Positions 47,095 to 59,200 are shown, numbered from the stretch's first letter. The stretch is DNA of 64,000 nt from Sclerodactyla briareus (GCA_026419785.1 JAODTK010000543.1:186001-250000), one strand, 5' to 3'. The notes: generated by a model not told the origin, from the letters alone. Numbers and translations are program-made.

Positions 47095-48651
47095 ATGTGC
47101 GAACTTATTTCAGCCGCGCATGATAGCAAGGCGGCCTAAGCTAGTACAAAATTGCATTGCCGCCATTACCGGTCCGGGCAAAATGGGGTGTATAGTACTT
47201 TATTTGAACATTATCGAGAAGGCGCCAGCATTGGTCTTTCAGCTATTCACACAACCTCAAATGCGTATCGACAAAATGGAAGGACATGCCCGAACGAATT
47301 TTCTATCCAATTTATCAATGAAATCACATAATCGTCTGGTCAAATTCTACTAAGAGATGTTGCACTAAACATAGAACACGATAATCTTTTACAAATCACA
47401 GTATCTTGACCTCGGGGGTACGAAAAATTCCATTGGGCTTTGAGTGTGAACAAGATACATGAATGGTTACCTATACTGACAAACTTGTTAAAGTTTACTC
47501 TAAGTACTAGTGGGGCTTAACTGCGAATGTCATTTGCAGTCACTGAATCTCGGTTACATCAAATAATGTGGAAAAACCCTTGCTGCCGTGGAAATGAACA
47601 CATTTTCCCCCTATATTTAGTGCTATGCAACACTTTGTACTGGTGAGTGAATTTATATATTTTCTTGTATACACACAGTAGGGCTGCTTGTTTAAAAACA
47701 GGTCTATGGTCCCTCCTAAAAGAAATTAGTCGTCCCGGAGATGAATTCAAAGGTTTGTGTAAACCTGCTATATTCTGGAGATAATCTGGGTGCCTCAAGG
47801 TATTACTGGGTAACATTATAAAACTTTAGAAAACTTGTTGAAGACTAAACATCTATACCTGAGACTGTGAGACAAGGGAAATGAGGGCTGTGTCAATCCA
47901 TGTTCGTTTCCTGCACAAGTGTGAACTTGGCTGTAGATTGGCCATACAGAGAAACTGGTCATGGGCCCTGATCCGAAGTCATCTGAATTCTCGTGATGTT
48001 AAATAAGGCGAGGAATCACTACGCATTGTTGCGTCTTGTTCTATCGGTGGCTCTACTTGTAGTTGCGATACGCGAGATTTTAGTAATCTCAATTAACAAT
48101 TTCCTGTAGTGCAGTGAAATTTCTCCGAGGCTTGTAATCGGGATACTCTGCAAATAAGTCACGTCAGCAGAACGTCGACATAATCTTCCAGTCACTGCTG
48201 GTGGTCCTTTCGGTTGGGAACCCTGTAATGGCAGTTCGGGAGCAGGTTGGGGCGTTAGTTACACCAATGCCTCGATATCATTCGCACTGCGAGAAGGGAA
48301 GGAGAACCAACAATCAATACGTCCAGGGTTCCTGAGGAGCCTTCGATGGTTTCCCGTATCTATTGAAGCAAACCAAAGCCTGAAAATGGCTAAGTGGCTA
48401 ATTTGCACGATTCACTCGGTATTGATGGCTTTATGAGCGGTGGGTATTATCAGTCATACGCAATAAAATCGAATAGCAAGCATTTCAATCGTCATGACTA
48501 CTAGGCACAGGCAGGTCAGGGTGTTTCGGCGGAAAACGAAGGGGCTACTGAGAACAAACGGCGACATTGATTATAATTATAGCAAAGGTACAACTTGGTA
48601 GTACTGCAATAGCACTACGATAACAGCCCAAAACTGTCACAAAACTGTTCC

Positions 48652-50039
48652 CAGGGGGTAAATACGATGGTTGGAGGGTTGTGGACACCCCCTGTGGAAA
48701 TCAGACGTCGGTCCTGGGGCGACAAAAAATCGATCTCCGCTCGAGTTCCAATAACTTCGGCGACGAGTGAGAGAAGTTTCTCTAAGCCTAAATTAGTGAA
48801 GACGTTCTTTACGTTCTGTTCATGGGCCCAAGACGATACGGGACTATTGACACGGCTGTGAGGGTGTCTCACAGATGGCATTGAATTGGATGCATTGTTG
48901 ATAGGTGGCGAATTACTGAGTTTGGTCGCATTATCAGTGTTTGTCGGGGGTTACGTATGGAGGGCGGCGTCGTCCGTAAATAGGCAGCTATTCCCCACAT
49001 TATGTTAGGTGGATATATAGTAAGGCAGTGGCGTTTGTGTTCCCCTAATGCATGTCCAACTGCATGTTTGAGACCGTGAGATTTGTCCAAATCTAAGAGT
49101 ATGTTGCGATGTGATTCGGATTCCTGGTAGTAAAGGACAAGAGTTAATTTAAATAGAGAAAAGAAACTCGTTTCCACCTCACATTGAATCATAATTTACG
49201 ATAATTCGTACCACCTGTAAATCCATCGAAAAAATCGACTTAGGCAATGAAGGGGCGGCGCCAGCGGGAGCGTGCGCGCCCCTCCCCCCCCCCCCCCCCC
49301 TCGCGGGGGGAAGCGGAGGAACGTCGGGGAGAAAAAGTAAGAAAAAAAAAAATAGGTGCTTTGCGCACGTCGAGGAGTGCAGGAAATTGAGTAACTTGAT
49401 GGACAGTGTGTCAAGTTACAGTCCCATCGGACAATGATTAAATATCGGTATCAGCCGGGCTAGCAAAGACCATGATGGAATGCCAATTCTACCAGTATTC
49501 CATGAAAAGTATTATATGGAATTTAGGCTCAAGCACTTGAAAATCAAGTTCATAATCATATCCAGCGTACAGCAATTAGTAATCTCAATATGCTAACCAA
49601 ATATGAGTTTCACAGTATTCATGTCGCTAGGTTACAGACCGTTTGGACACACATTATCTTAAAAACAGTTGCCTAGTCGGGGAAAAAAAATGTTGGCAAA
49701 ATGGAATGTTGCAGAGCGAAAAAAGCAATATTTTCCAAATAGGTAATGCATGCTACAATATCGTACTGGGATAGCACATTTTGATCTGAGGGATTGCAAA
49801 AATCCCAAAGGGGAGGTGGGCCAACCCGCCCCTAGGACCCCTCCCCGGATAGTCTATCAACAAGGTTCACTAACAAAACGATTGCCCACATTAGTAGGGG
49901 ACCCAGAGCACCCTCTACGACCGCGTGGCGCCGCCTTCGGGTACAATCCGATAATAAGATCGGTCTCACAAAAATCTTGTCGGTTTCAAAATGATTCACA
50001 CACCCCCCCCTCCGGATTTTTTAGTTATATACGCCCCTG
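48652..50039 (+). mobile_element. hAT DNA transposon, internally deleted, inserted in copy C
   Basis: The ends read CAGGGGGTAAATAC and, reverse complemented from the right, CAGGGGCGTATATAAC, the CAGGG-type termini of hAT elements. Comparison with copies A and B shows that exactly this stretch is extra in copy C. The flanks ACTGTTCC and ATGTGCCT could be an 8-base target duplication with indels, the size hAT makes. Only the C-terminal end of the transposase remains, so the element is non-autonomous. The 3' part has C-runs typical of this group's untranslated end. Confidence 0.7.
48667..48861 (+). pseudogene. hAT transposase C-terminal dimerisation domain, fragment
   Basis: An open frame of 64 codons whose middle reads ITSATSERSFSKPKLVKTFF, the conserved core of the hAT C-terminal dimerisation domain (usually A-SERSFS-LK-IKT-LR). 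hAT transposases are normally 500-800 residues with a BED finger and an RNase H-like DDE core; none of that is present here. The frame stops soon after the conserved block, where functional proteins continue with the rest of the domain. The antisense frame at 48,615-48,881 is a shadow. Confidence 0.75.
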
Positions 50040-50532
50040 ATGTGCCTCTATAAGAGAATAACAAATATGAAATGACTAGGAAGTCCCACACTATAAGCAA
50101 ACTGGAATACAATTCTACACAGACGCAGTTTTTAAAATCTCGCAAATCAACGGGGACTGACATTTCTCCGGTACCAAAGCATCAAGAATGGTCTAGTTAG
50201 GAGATGTACACCATTGGATGAACAGTTAAAGCTGCGGATCGAGAAAGAACTACTGAATTCATAGTGTTCGGGTCAAAATCAACTTCGAAAGTCGATCACT
50301 CCATTAGTTCGGTCAGAACGTGTGTTTTTTTGGCCAGCGATGCAGTCAGGGATTGGGCATTCCTATTCGCAGTATCTCGCCAAGGTGAAAAACCAGAAAG
50401 CCAAAAAAGGCTGAGTGAGTCCTCAGTATACTATATGAAACGTGAACGCACGTTTATTCGAAGTGCAACCAATTTGCCGAATAATCAACTGAACAACCAC
50501 ACTCCAACACGTCCTGCTTGTGGCTATTAAGT

Positions 50533-52860
50533 TCCGGCGCGTAGCAGCGACACAAAGTGGGTCGGCCAAATGTGACCTGAAGTCTTATCCTGAGCGGAGC
50601 GCCCCATCTTAGCCGCGAAGCGACAACAAACCTTTTTTATTCAGATAACCCCTGGATACTGGAAATGCCCATTGGCCTGGCATCGAAGCCATTCATGGGA
50701 CCACCACCCACCCTGTCATTCATAATATTATTCCTAATAAAATACTATTAAATAATAATAAATATGGTATTGTGGGGGGGGGGGGGCCTAAGCAAGCGTC
50801 ATCATCGGATTGGCGGTGAGCGGGGTCCGGACATTTTCTGGATTTTAGACCCTTCAAGATGGCCGGAAACGGTACTTGCCGGGTGTTTTGAACTGCATTC
50901 ACCCTACCTTTAAATATTATCGCATGTCTGCAATCCTCCACTTCATGAGGAATCTTATCATGTTTTATTCCCCTTACCATTTGCATCCTTTATCCCTACC
51001 ATATCTCTACTCTCAAAGGTATTCCGTAGATCATTACAGACCCTTCAATTGGGGTTGGGTTTTCCCGCAATCTTGAAAATTTGCGTTAACATCGCTGTCG
51101 TGGAAAATGTTTGCCTTTTCGACCTTGTGAAATAAAAATCGAGCCCATCGTATAGAATTTTTTTTTTTTTTCAGATTTGGTTTCCGTTCAAATTTTCGGT
51201 GCGAAATTTTAACATGTGTCCCATAGATATGCTTTGTCCCGAACTCCTTCCCTACATATTGCCACGCCAATCACATAAACCTCATACTGATGTGCACGAC
51301 CCCCCCTTGCCCCGCTGTGTTTCCGTTCATAAGCTTTCATAAAAAGGATGAGAAGTGACTAAACTCTATGTGCACTGTTAGGAAAATGCCATTTAGAATC
51401 CAGCATTGGTGGGGGCAACATGAAATCGAACAACATACTACCTTGGCATGTGGCCTTCAACTTGTAGATGCACGTATGGAGAGAAAGCAAGATTTTCCAA
51501 AATCATTTCGAAGTTATTATGCATTGGCCTACTGTATATAATGTGAACGAAAAAACCGACACAGCGTGTTTTTGTCATTTGTGGGCCTCCTCTTACATAA
51601 AATGCAAGCAATCTTATTGAATACGTGCCAGGTCTTTGTGGCTATGGCCGTCTTGTAACCTTCGTTCTACCATCATTTTATTTTTTTTTGGAGATGCGTG
51701 CCCCGTGCCTTATCAGTGGGGGGAGGATACATAGGCCATCGGCCATCCCCAACATTTAAATTAGGGGATTAATAAGCCCCCATCCATCCCCCCCGCTATT
51801 TTACGCCTATGTTTGCAAGGGTGTATGCAACTTGACTCTCTGAACGAGTCGATAGTCCGTGGTAACGTTTGGGGGTTGGGGGGATACAGCTTACCCGGAC
51901 CTCAATATTGCGTAAATAGTACCCAAAGCGTGGTTCCATTTGTACTGTTTTGAAATTGCGCGATAGAGCGTCTAAAAATTTATTTAGTCTTTCAGATACC
52001 TCGAACGATAAAATGACCCTCCCAGGTTTTTCGGAACATGGATCCCAAGTGGTGTACCCGGATTTTTTGAGGTATTCCTTTTTGAACGCCGTCCTGGTTA
52101 GAGGGGCAAAAAGAAGGTGGTTCCCCTTCCACTTTAACTTGTAATATACTTCCAGGGATGAAATTGCCAAATACCACGGTCATAACTGTTTAAAAAATCG
52201 CTGTCTTGGGGAGTCCCCCTCCCTTTTGAGATTTTTTCTTCAATAATCAGAGTCGATACGTGCGATTAGGTGCTATATTTGTTATTAGTTCTCAAATTTG
52301 TGCGTGAGACTCACTGTTTCCAGGAAAATGAAAAATAAAACTGGATTGTCTCTTTGCCCGCCGTCGTGGGGGGAGGGTCTAGAGACGAGGGTCCTTTTCC
52401 TTCCCCGATATGTGGAACAATTCATCCCCTTACATAATGCGATTGGTGCTAAACTGTTTATTTTTGGAAGCCAAAACGTGTTGAGAAGTGAAATTTCCCG
52501 GGAAATCGCTAATTGCCACTGGAAATCTCCCGAGAGGGGAAGATCGAGGGCGGGAATTCATTCTGGGTACGCAACTGTAGATCATATAGTAATTTCGGAA
52601 ATGAGCGGTTTGGCATCACCGTACAAAGCTTCCCTTGTGATTGTCGGCCGGTCCAGGGGTTAATATTGAAAAACTGTTTTTCACGAGATATTTCATCGTT
52701 TACTAATTAATTATCTGAATTCAAGAGTCGGCAGGCTAGCATAGGCAGCTAGTATATAGAGAAGGGGAGTTTTCCACAGCCAGATAGATAGCGCTTCATA
52801 GTGCTTTGAAAAAGGAAATCTGCCCCACTTGGGTTTGCAAACTGAAAAAATGCGAGAAAT
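50533..52860. other. Repeat-family Y fragment, otherwise no gene recognised
   Basis: At 50,760-50,900 a G-run is followed by CCTTCAAGATGGCCGGAAACGGTACTT, the reverse complement of family Y (62,560-63,085 and 17,290-17,440). A further G/C-run stretch lies near 51,720-51,800. Two unrecognised frames, 51,796-52,170 (-, 124 codons) and 52,298-52,663 (+, 121 codons), are the longest non-repetitive frames here. I see no domain in either. Confidence 0.5.
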
Positions 52861-53560
52861 GGGCGGCGATCATGGGGGGACGGGGGGGGGGGGAGGCGTC
52901 CCATTCCCAATTTTGGTTTTTGAGGGGGCCGCAATTACATTTTTGGTCCCACCCCCCCCTTCCCCATATGTAGTTCGACTACTATTTCGCTGGCACTGTA
53001 GCGACAAACTCATTAGCAACCGTTGTTAAACAAATGATAATGACCTAAAATGATCAAGATGAAAGGTGAATTTGCTGCTTCATATCCGTTTTTTGCCGCG
53101 CTACGCGCGGGGTATCTTATGGCCGGTAGGGTTAAGAATTATGATGTGCCTTGGGAGACCATGATGTTCCTTAAAAAAAAAGATGCTGAAGTTTACTCCG
53201 AGTTGTGCCTAATTATAATGAAAAGAAGGTTCCCTTCAACCTCTCGGTGGCATAAGATTGGGGGATTCTGTGATTTTTTAAATTTTATTCATGGGGCGAC
53301 CACTCGTGAAAGGTGGGTGCACGGTTCACATACTATCAATATGAGGGCACAAGGTGGGGCATCGAAAATGCGGCTAGGGAACGCCTCAAAAATTGCGTTG
53401 TCGGAAAAAAAAAAAAATGATTTCCAAACCTCAAGCGAGAAAGAAAGGGGAAAGAAACGGCTAAGTTCTAAATTGCCTGAATTTTCGATGGAATCATGCC
53501 CCAAAGTGACGAAAAAGGGTACAGATTTGCCTCAGTACACTAAAAAGTGAACCAATTTGT
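52861..53560 (+). repeat. Single arm of the fold-back family
   Basis: Starts GGGCGGCGATCATGGGGGG and then follows the left arm of the 15.8-kb element: G-run; CCAATTTTGG; TTCGACTACTATTTCGCTGG; TTAGCAACCGTTGTTAAACAAATG; GATGTTCCTTAA; CAATATGAGGGCAC; AAAATTGCGTTGTC. Only one copy of the subunit is present and no inverted partner is nearby, so it is a solo arm or truncated element. The 166-codon frame in it is not conserved in the other arms. Confidence 0.7.
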
Positions 53561-54292
53561 GTTTCGCGCGAACTAGGGGTGGATTTTGTCCCATTGCTTT
53601 CCCGTCTTCTCCTTAACACTCATATGGAAATTTCCGCATCATTGGCCACCCCCCCCCTAAACTTTACTATTTGTGAGGTGGAACATAAACAACAGTCTCA
53701 TTGACTTTGAAAACTAAATCAACCCTCTTTTGACGTACGAAACCATTTAGCCTTCGGTCCGTTCATCTCCCTCGACCACGCGCGATTGGAACTGCAGTTC
53801 AGCCCGAGGCTGTCAGACATGGATTTTCAACGCATGTTTCTCCAGAAACTGTATAATCGGGGGGAAAAAAGTGCCCTGCTCTATCGGGCATGACGTCATA
53901 TCATGGTTGGGACAGTAGAGCTAAAGCTAGATAAATGTCCAAATTTTTGGGTGAGAACTGTTTTGCCTATATGGAGCACAAAGGTGGGAGGTTTCTGGTC
54001 AAAGTTTAAGTCGGTGCAAAGTGAAGCTTGGTACATGCAGCAAAAAACGCCCGGGAAAGGCCTTTCGGCCATTTGGGGGGCTTGCGCAAACTATGATGCG
54101 CTCCGCTTCTTAGATAATGTTCTCGCGCCCCGCTTCCGAAAATGTCTGTGGCCCCCCCCTTTCGTATGAAAAGTCTGGTGACGACACTTGCTATTTTGCA
54201 AAAATAATAATAATAATAATGTGTAAGATTTATATAACTGCAATATCACAAAGAGTACCGATGCGCATCACAGAAAGAAGAAACGAAGTTAA
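53561..54292 (+). repeat. Fragment of repeat family X and unassigned DNA
   Basis: The segment 53,900-54,185 shares GTGAAGCTTGGTACATGCA, CTTGCGCAAACTA, GCGCTCCGCT and CTGTGGCCCCCCC-like text with 58,130-58,390. The rest of the interval shows nothing recognisable. The 88-codon frame at 53,903 is not preserved in the 58-kb copy. Confidence 0.5.
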
Positions 54293-55616
54293 AGCGTGTT
54301 CACACTGTGCGATACGTGCGATACGTTAGATTATATAATTTATCGGATTGGATCGTGTTTACACTGTGGATAAAAAGGTCGTGCGATAAATTCATCGGCC
54401 GTCTCTCGCCTAACATAACGGAGAGAGTAGTGGATTTTAGTTTAGAGAAAACACAAGTTTACCCCTTTTGTCGCTTCAGGCGGTGGAATAATCCTGTGTC
54501 CATCAGATTTTTGAGTACCAATAATTGATTTCAAAGCAATTCGAAGCTTGTTCTCCTCAGTCTTTGTAGGAGGCGTGAGAAGCGCAATTGACGATCAAAT
54601 CAGAACCTCTGACCCTCACCATCCCCTTACCCTTTCGTTAGACACCACCCAGTCTTAATTACATCGGTATCCAATATACGGCGAAGTGAGGTAGCCAAGA
54701 AAGATTCAGTCAATTGTTCAATTCAGCCAATTGAGCTGAAAAATGGAACTTGTTACTCTGCTCAGAACATGCATGCAAAAATTGATGCCTACGGCTCCAC
54801 CTGTGTACCTTACTTCGTTTCTTCACTGATCTACAATACATGATTAACTTGGCGTCAATCGACATTACCCACCCCCCCCCCCCCCCCCCCCTATTGCTTT
54901 ATTTCCGTTTGCCTTTTTTCCGTTTCTATCCGCCCGCTTTCCTTCACAGGGTAAGGTGAAGTTTCCGTCAATACACCAGCCTGTGGATCGAGACCCCCAG
55001 GAAAAACCCTCCTACCACCCTGCTCCCTATCAACAGCCACAACACCCCCTCCCCACTCACTACCAACCGCATTCCTCCCTGCCGTTGCATTCATAACGAC
55101 TACTTACTTGGGAGTCGGCCGACGCAACATGACCCCCATCACCTCACTGGTCACTCTATTGTTATAGGGAGGGCTATCATTGATTCGAGAAACTAAATAA
55201 TGGTTCCTAGGTCCCATGCTTGGCGGCAACATAGGACCGAGAAGCATAATCATAGGCCAATTCTTCCCCGTATACGTCATAACTCCCCCAAACAGTCATC
55301 AAACTGCTGATTTTATACACTAAAAAAACCCAATTTGCACGCCAAACTCCCCCAATATCCTGTTTGGCTTTCCATACTCTTTGCAGAATTGCGAAGTTTA
55401 TCACTGCATTGCATAATCTATCGCATCCGATAATTTATCGTACATAAAAGTGGAAATATTTTTCAACTCGACATCCGATAAATTTATCGTCTCGTATCGT
55501 AACACGTACCGTATCGCACAGGTGTGAACCCTCCTCTTGAAATAAAACCCCCAACTTTTTAACTCGACGTCCTATAAATTTGTCGTATCGATCGTATCGC
55601 ACAAGTGTCAACAGCC
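54293..55616. mobile_element. TTAA-flanked DNA transposon, Kolobok-like, non-autonomous (1.32 kb)
   Basis: TTAA occurs at 54,289-54,292 and at 55,617-55,620, directly flanking terminal inverted repeats AGCGTGTTCACACTGTGCG (left) and AGGCTGTTGACACTTGTGCG (right, reverse complemented). Both then continue into CGATACG and TTATCGG/TTATAGG. The right side has a second, inner copy of the end sequence (about 55,410-55,528), so the end is tandemly duplicated. TTAA targets are made by piggyBac and Kolobok-type transposases. AGG-type termini favour Kolobok over piggyBac, which starts CCC. No transposase frame is seen. It holds a C20 run at 54,872-54,891. Confidence 0.75.
54872..54891 (+). repeat. C20 homopolymer
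   Basis: Twenty consecutive C inside the TTAA-flanked element. A run of the same length lies at 59,698-59,717. Such long runs are error-prone in most sequencing methods. Confidence 0.9.
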
Positions 55617-56129
55617 TTAAAGAACAATAGAAACAACAGTTCAGAATGAAAAACGAAAGGAAAGCCACAACTACAAGATGGAAAGCCCAACGAAGAGAAG
55701 CGTTTATAAAAAGCCTTGATTTGAAAGAATTCACACTATCCGCTGACCTTACAGCAAAAGGAAAGGCCATTGATAACGATCACAGCATACGAAAAAGATA
55801 ATTTCACATCGCTTGGCATATTAACAGAGGTACACGTAGAGAAGCTGTGTCAGATGCCGAGAGAACAGCCAGTGATATACTTGGTCAATTTGTTCGCTAC
55901 TATACTTATGACAGTTATTGACGCCTTTATAAGCGAAGAGCAACATTCGAAATTCGATTCTCTCTTTAATATGGGGGGGGAGCGGGAACCAGTGCAAGTC
56001 TTGAATGATCAGGTCTATATTGTCGAATTTCCTTGCACGAGTGATAACGCGCGCCGCAGAATTTTGTTACACAGTTTACAAGCGTTTAATTTGACATCGG
56101 GAACACCGAACAGAAGGCTTATTCGGTAA
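55617..56129 (+). CDS. Unassigned open frame ending at a splice-donor-like sequence
   Basis: A 119-codon plus frame runs 55,770-56,129; the ATG at 55,770 is simply the first available. It has balanced composition (LVNLFATILMTVIDAF, then EEQHSKFDSLF and VYIVEFPCTSDNARRRILLH) and no repeat partner in the window. Its last codons read CTTATTCGGTAAGG, a strong 5' splice-site match (CG|GTAAGG), after which the frame stops, as an exon would. Upstream, 55,646-55,799 holds another frame (MKNERKATTTRWKAQRR), which may join through a one-base error. I do not recognise a family. It could be a host exon or chance. Confidence 0.3.
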
Positions 56130-56366
56130 GGAATTCCTAGGGGCCGTCAGCTTGCCGCTTCATGCTTGCCCTGCAACACTATTTGCGGGTTTAGACGCTA
56201 CTATTCCAGCGCTTTACAATTTGTCATTTTAAACGATACTGTCAAGTTAGTACGACTGTTGCGTAAAAGGTTCCACTTGCAGAATAAAATGACATGCAGC
56301 AATTCGGTTTGTAATCTAAAGAAGGCCTACTCAAACAACCAATGACTATCACTTACGGGTCATTTC

Positions 56367-56437
56367 CCGTAGTGTAGTGGTACACTTCTCGCACGCTTAC
56401 GTTCGCGTCCCGGGTTCGAGATCCCCCGCCGACATAA
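56367..56437 (+). other. tRNA-like sequence (SINE head or tRNA pseudogene)
   Basis: CCGTAGTGTAGTGGTAC matches the D-arm/box A (TAGTGTAGTGG). CCCGGGTTCGAGATCCC matches the T-arm/box B with one extra base. The spacing between boxes is near that of a real tRNA. The acceptor stem (GTCATTT / GACATA) pairs poorly and the anticodon stem is disturbed, so the anticodon cannot be read with confidence. A T-rich stretch follows (TTTTGATTAGCTTTTTAGG), which could end polymerase III transcription. Confidence 0.5.
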
Positions 56438-57559
56438 AATTTTGATTAGCTTTTTAGGATTTTTTATCAGTTAGGCACGTGGTCTAATTATTTACATTAC
56501 CGGAACCTTTTCACGAAGCTATTTTAATGTTAGGGGATTTTTTTACATAGTACGCGCGCGTACTTGTTTGACCCTACAGCGGTTTGCCGTGTCTCACAAC
56601 GACCTTCAACGTTTACCTAAGAACGCCCCTCCTCCACATTTCGCTGCGTGGTTCCAAGTCTCAATTCTTTGTTTCTCAAATCACAATTCAATTCGCATTT
56701 TCCAGAGATGGGAAGAGCTTCAAACAAATGAAGTGTGTCCTAGGAGAACTCAGGGTTGAGTCGAGTCCGGCCAATCCAGTCCAGTCCAAGACCGATCCTC
56801 CAACACTGTAGAGAACCAATGGAACGTTCTTCTCAACTTGAAAATAGCCGCAAAATCTACGTATCACCAATCCGTATAACTTCAGGGTCCTTATGATTAC
56901 AGGTCACCTCACCTCAATCGAAACTCTTCAAGGGCACCGGCATTAATATCACGTGACAATCCCTTCCAAAAAGACCTATCCCTTATATGGTTCAACTATT
57001 TCATCATCGCGAGGATGAGTGCTAGCATTCTTGTTAGAATTTTACGGAAATGTTTCTGCCCAATGGCTTACTTTCCGTTGTAAACTTCTGTATCAATTTC
57101 CTTTCGAATTCGAATTTAGAAATATTCATAGGCCCCTCTCAGATCAACTAAGTCTATTAACCAAGGCCCTATATCACATTCCAACCATTCTACAGTAGCT
57201 GAAATTGCAAAGACCCCCACAATTATGCCGGCCCATTTACTTCAGACTTTAAACGCTGATGACTTCCTGGCCCAGGAGAAATTCCCTTCCAATTCACACT
57301 CACTAGGGTTATACCATCTGTCCTTATTAATCAGGATTGTTCGACTTTTTCATTCAACATTGATACAAAATTAGTCAAGTCTTGAACTGAAACTCATTTT
57401 AAATTGAATTGACAGTCAGGGACGTTCGCGAGCGGAGTAATTTTTTCGAATATCCAGTTGGAATTTCCGACAATCGTCAGATTGTATATTTTTACGACTG
57501 GGGCCCTCGGCCCAGTCAACTATGTAAATTTTCCAACTCAAACAACAGGAATATTCTTT
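56438..57559. other. No gene recognised
   Basis: No motif or second copy noticed. Short frames on both strands only. Confidence 0.5.
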
Positions 57560-59200
57560 ATTCCTGTAAAAACGGTTGATTACAATTACCAACAAAGGAA
57601 TGTATATTTTTTTTTTTATAAAAAGTGGGGGGGGGAAAGTTTGCAAAATTTTTGCGCGCTTCGCGCGCAATAACAGTACTTCTTCTTACCTTCATTTAAC
57701 AGTATATTACAACAGCGTGATGGGCCTGTCGCTATTGTATGACATCAATTGTGTCTATGTTATGATTATAGATTGGGGTAGAGATTAGATTCCGCGTACA
57801 ACCAATACGGAAAAAGCTAGTGATGTGCGAATTGCTGATACCCCTTACGCCATTATTTTACATTAGGCTAGTGTAATTTTAATAATCCCAAATGCGATTA
57901 AATTATACAAATAGCGTCCTGAATAGTCAACTGAATGCGTGGTCATACGAGATCCTGTTTCCAGATGTGCCGGGAAAACCAAGACAAATTTCGGGCTTCG
58001 CGCGCACAAGGTGATTAGTAGTGTGCAGCAAAAACTCCTGAACATTCTGAGCAGCGGGTCATGCGATAAGACCGGGGGAGGTCTGACAAAGATGTTGTCA
58101 AATTTGTCCACTGATTACAGAGATTTTTCATGGCGGACAAAAATGGCCCAGGTGTGAAGCTTGGTACATGCATGCCAAAGAAGTCAAAGGCGCCTGGGAG
58201 GGTCCATTTTGTGGTCTCTGCGGGCTTGCGCAACTAAAATTGTTTTGGAACGCTCCGCGCAACCTATGGTGGCGCTCCGCTCAGATAGTGTTATTGTTCC
58301 TGTGTGAAATGTCTCTGTCTCCCCTTGTTCGCATTCCAACCGTACAAAGAAATCTTGAGACCGCCACTGGCGAGACTGTGGGCCAAACTATGATAAAATG
58401 CCCTAAAACCGTTGAAATTTGGGTTCAAACTGTACCATTTTTTCCGTGACCCATTTAAAAATTCGGGCAAATTTTTGTTCCCCTCAATTGCATGGTCCCG
58501 TATGCGTATGTTGGCGGCCGCTGTCAGGTAAGAAATCACAGGTCCACCAACCCCAAAGCCAGCCTACTTACTGCCCATGATGAAGCCTCAGTACATTTTG
58601 GTCGGAAAAAATCACACAATCCTGAGTAATAAACATCGCAGCTGAGGACGCGGTAAATGGAAAATTATTTCTGGTTTAGGAGTGTCATTATGCATCAGAT
58701 TGCATCCTCTCAAGGCCACCTGCAATGCAAACATTCTCTAATCTCTAAAGTGGGCGGCTTATGAATCGGCGGTCCCCCTCTGAAAAAGTGAGATCAAACA
58801 TTCACTCATCATCTGCCCTCGCTTCAAATTCTGAGGCAACCAATCGCAATCTAGGACATGTGAAAATGCGAAAGTATTTATGGAATGAAGTGAGTGTTTT
58901 GGAGTGCTATATTTGCACCACATTGCTCTCCTTGTCACCGGGATGACTGCCAAAAATTTCCAAGAGGAGGGGGACACCCCCTCCCCGTGGACCTTCCCCA
59001 GATCCATTATCAACCTTCAGCACCCCACTCAAAAATACGATCTCACGCCACTGATTGTTACTTTACTGTTTGACACTGCTGCCAGTGCTGTTTGTCCGAC
59101 TGAGCTTGTGGCGACGCACCCGCCCGTCACACCCTCCACTTCCAATAACGAGAGTGCACTAAGGCCAGTCCGACCCAGCACTTGGTATAGAGAGCAGTTC
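57560..59200 (+). repeat. Repeat family X, copy 1
   Basis: Aligns in order with 60,540-61,870. Shared parts include TTTTGCGCGCTTCGCGCGCAAT, ATCAATTGTGTCTATGTT, GCGAATTGC, TTAGGCTAGTG, AAATAGCGTCCTG, ATGTTGGCGG-CCG, CATCAGATTGC, GAAATGCAAACATT/GCAATGCAAACATT and GGAATGAAGTGAGTGTT. The last three recur within each copy as subunits of about 180-230 bases. Frames are not shared between the copies, so this is probably transposon-derived non-coding DNA. Confidence 0.7.

Larger units (their letters stand above)
47095..50532 (+). repeat. Segmental repeat, copy C (5' part only, interrupted)
   Basis: Starts with the partial R segment as copy B does, then follows copies A and B from CAAAATGGGGTGTATAGTAC to about 48,640. 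A 1.39-kb hAT element intervenes. The repeat resumes at AGAATAACAAATATGAAATG (matching 25,257 and 35,823) and ends near 50,532 after CAACACGTCC. Only about 2 kb of the 10.6-kb unit is represented. Confidence 0.85.

Noticed and set aside
51796-52170. A 124-codon minus frame with fairly balanced composition
   Set aside because: No recognisable domain, no good start context and no splice signals that I could support. Kept only as a note in the surrounding interval.
52298-52663. A 121-codon plus frame
   Set aside because: No motif recognised; it spans a G-run and lies among repeat fragments.
53050-53550. A 166-codon plus frame with mixed composition
   Set aside because: It lies in a solo arm of the fold-back family. 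The matching stretches at 16.0-16.6 kb and 19.4-20.1 kb do not keep the frame.
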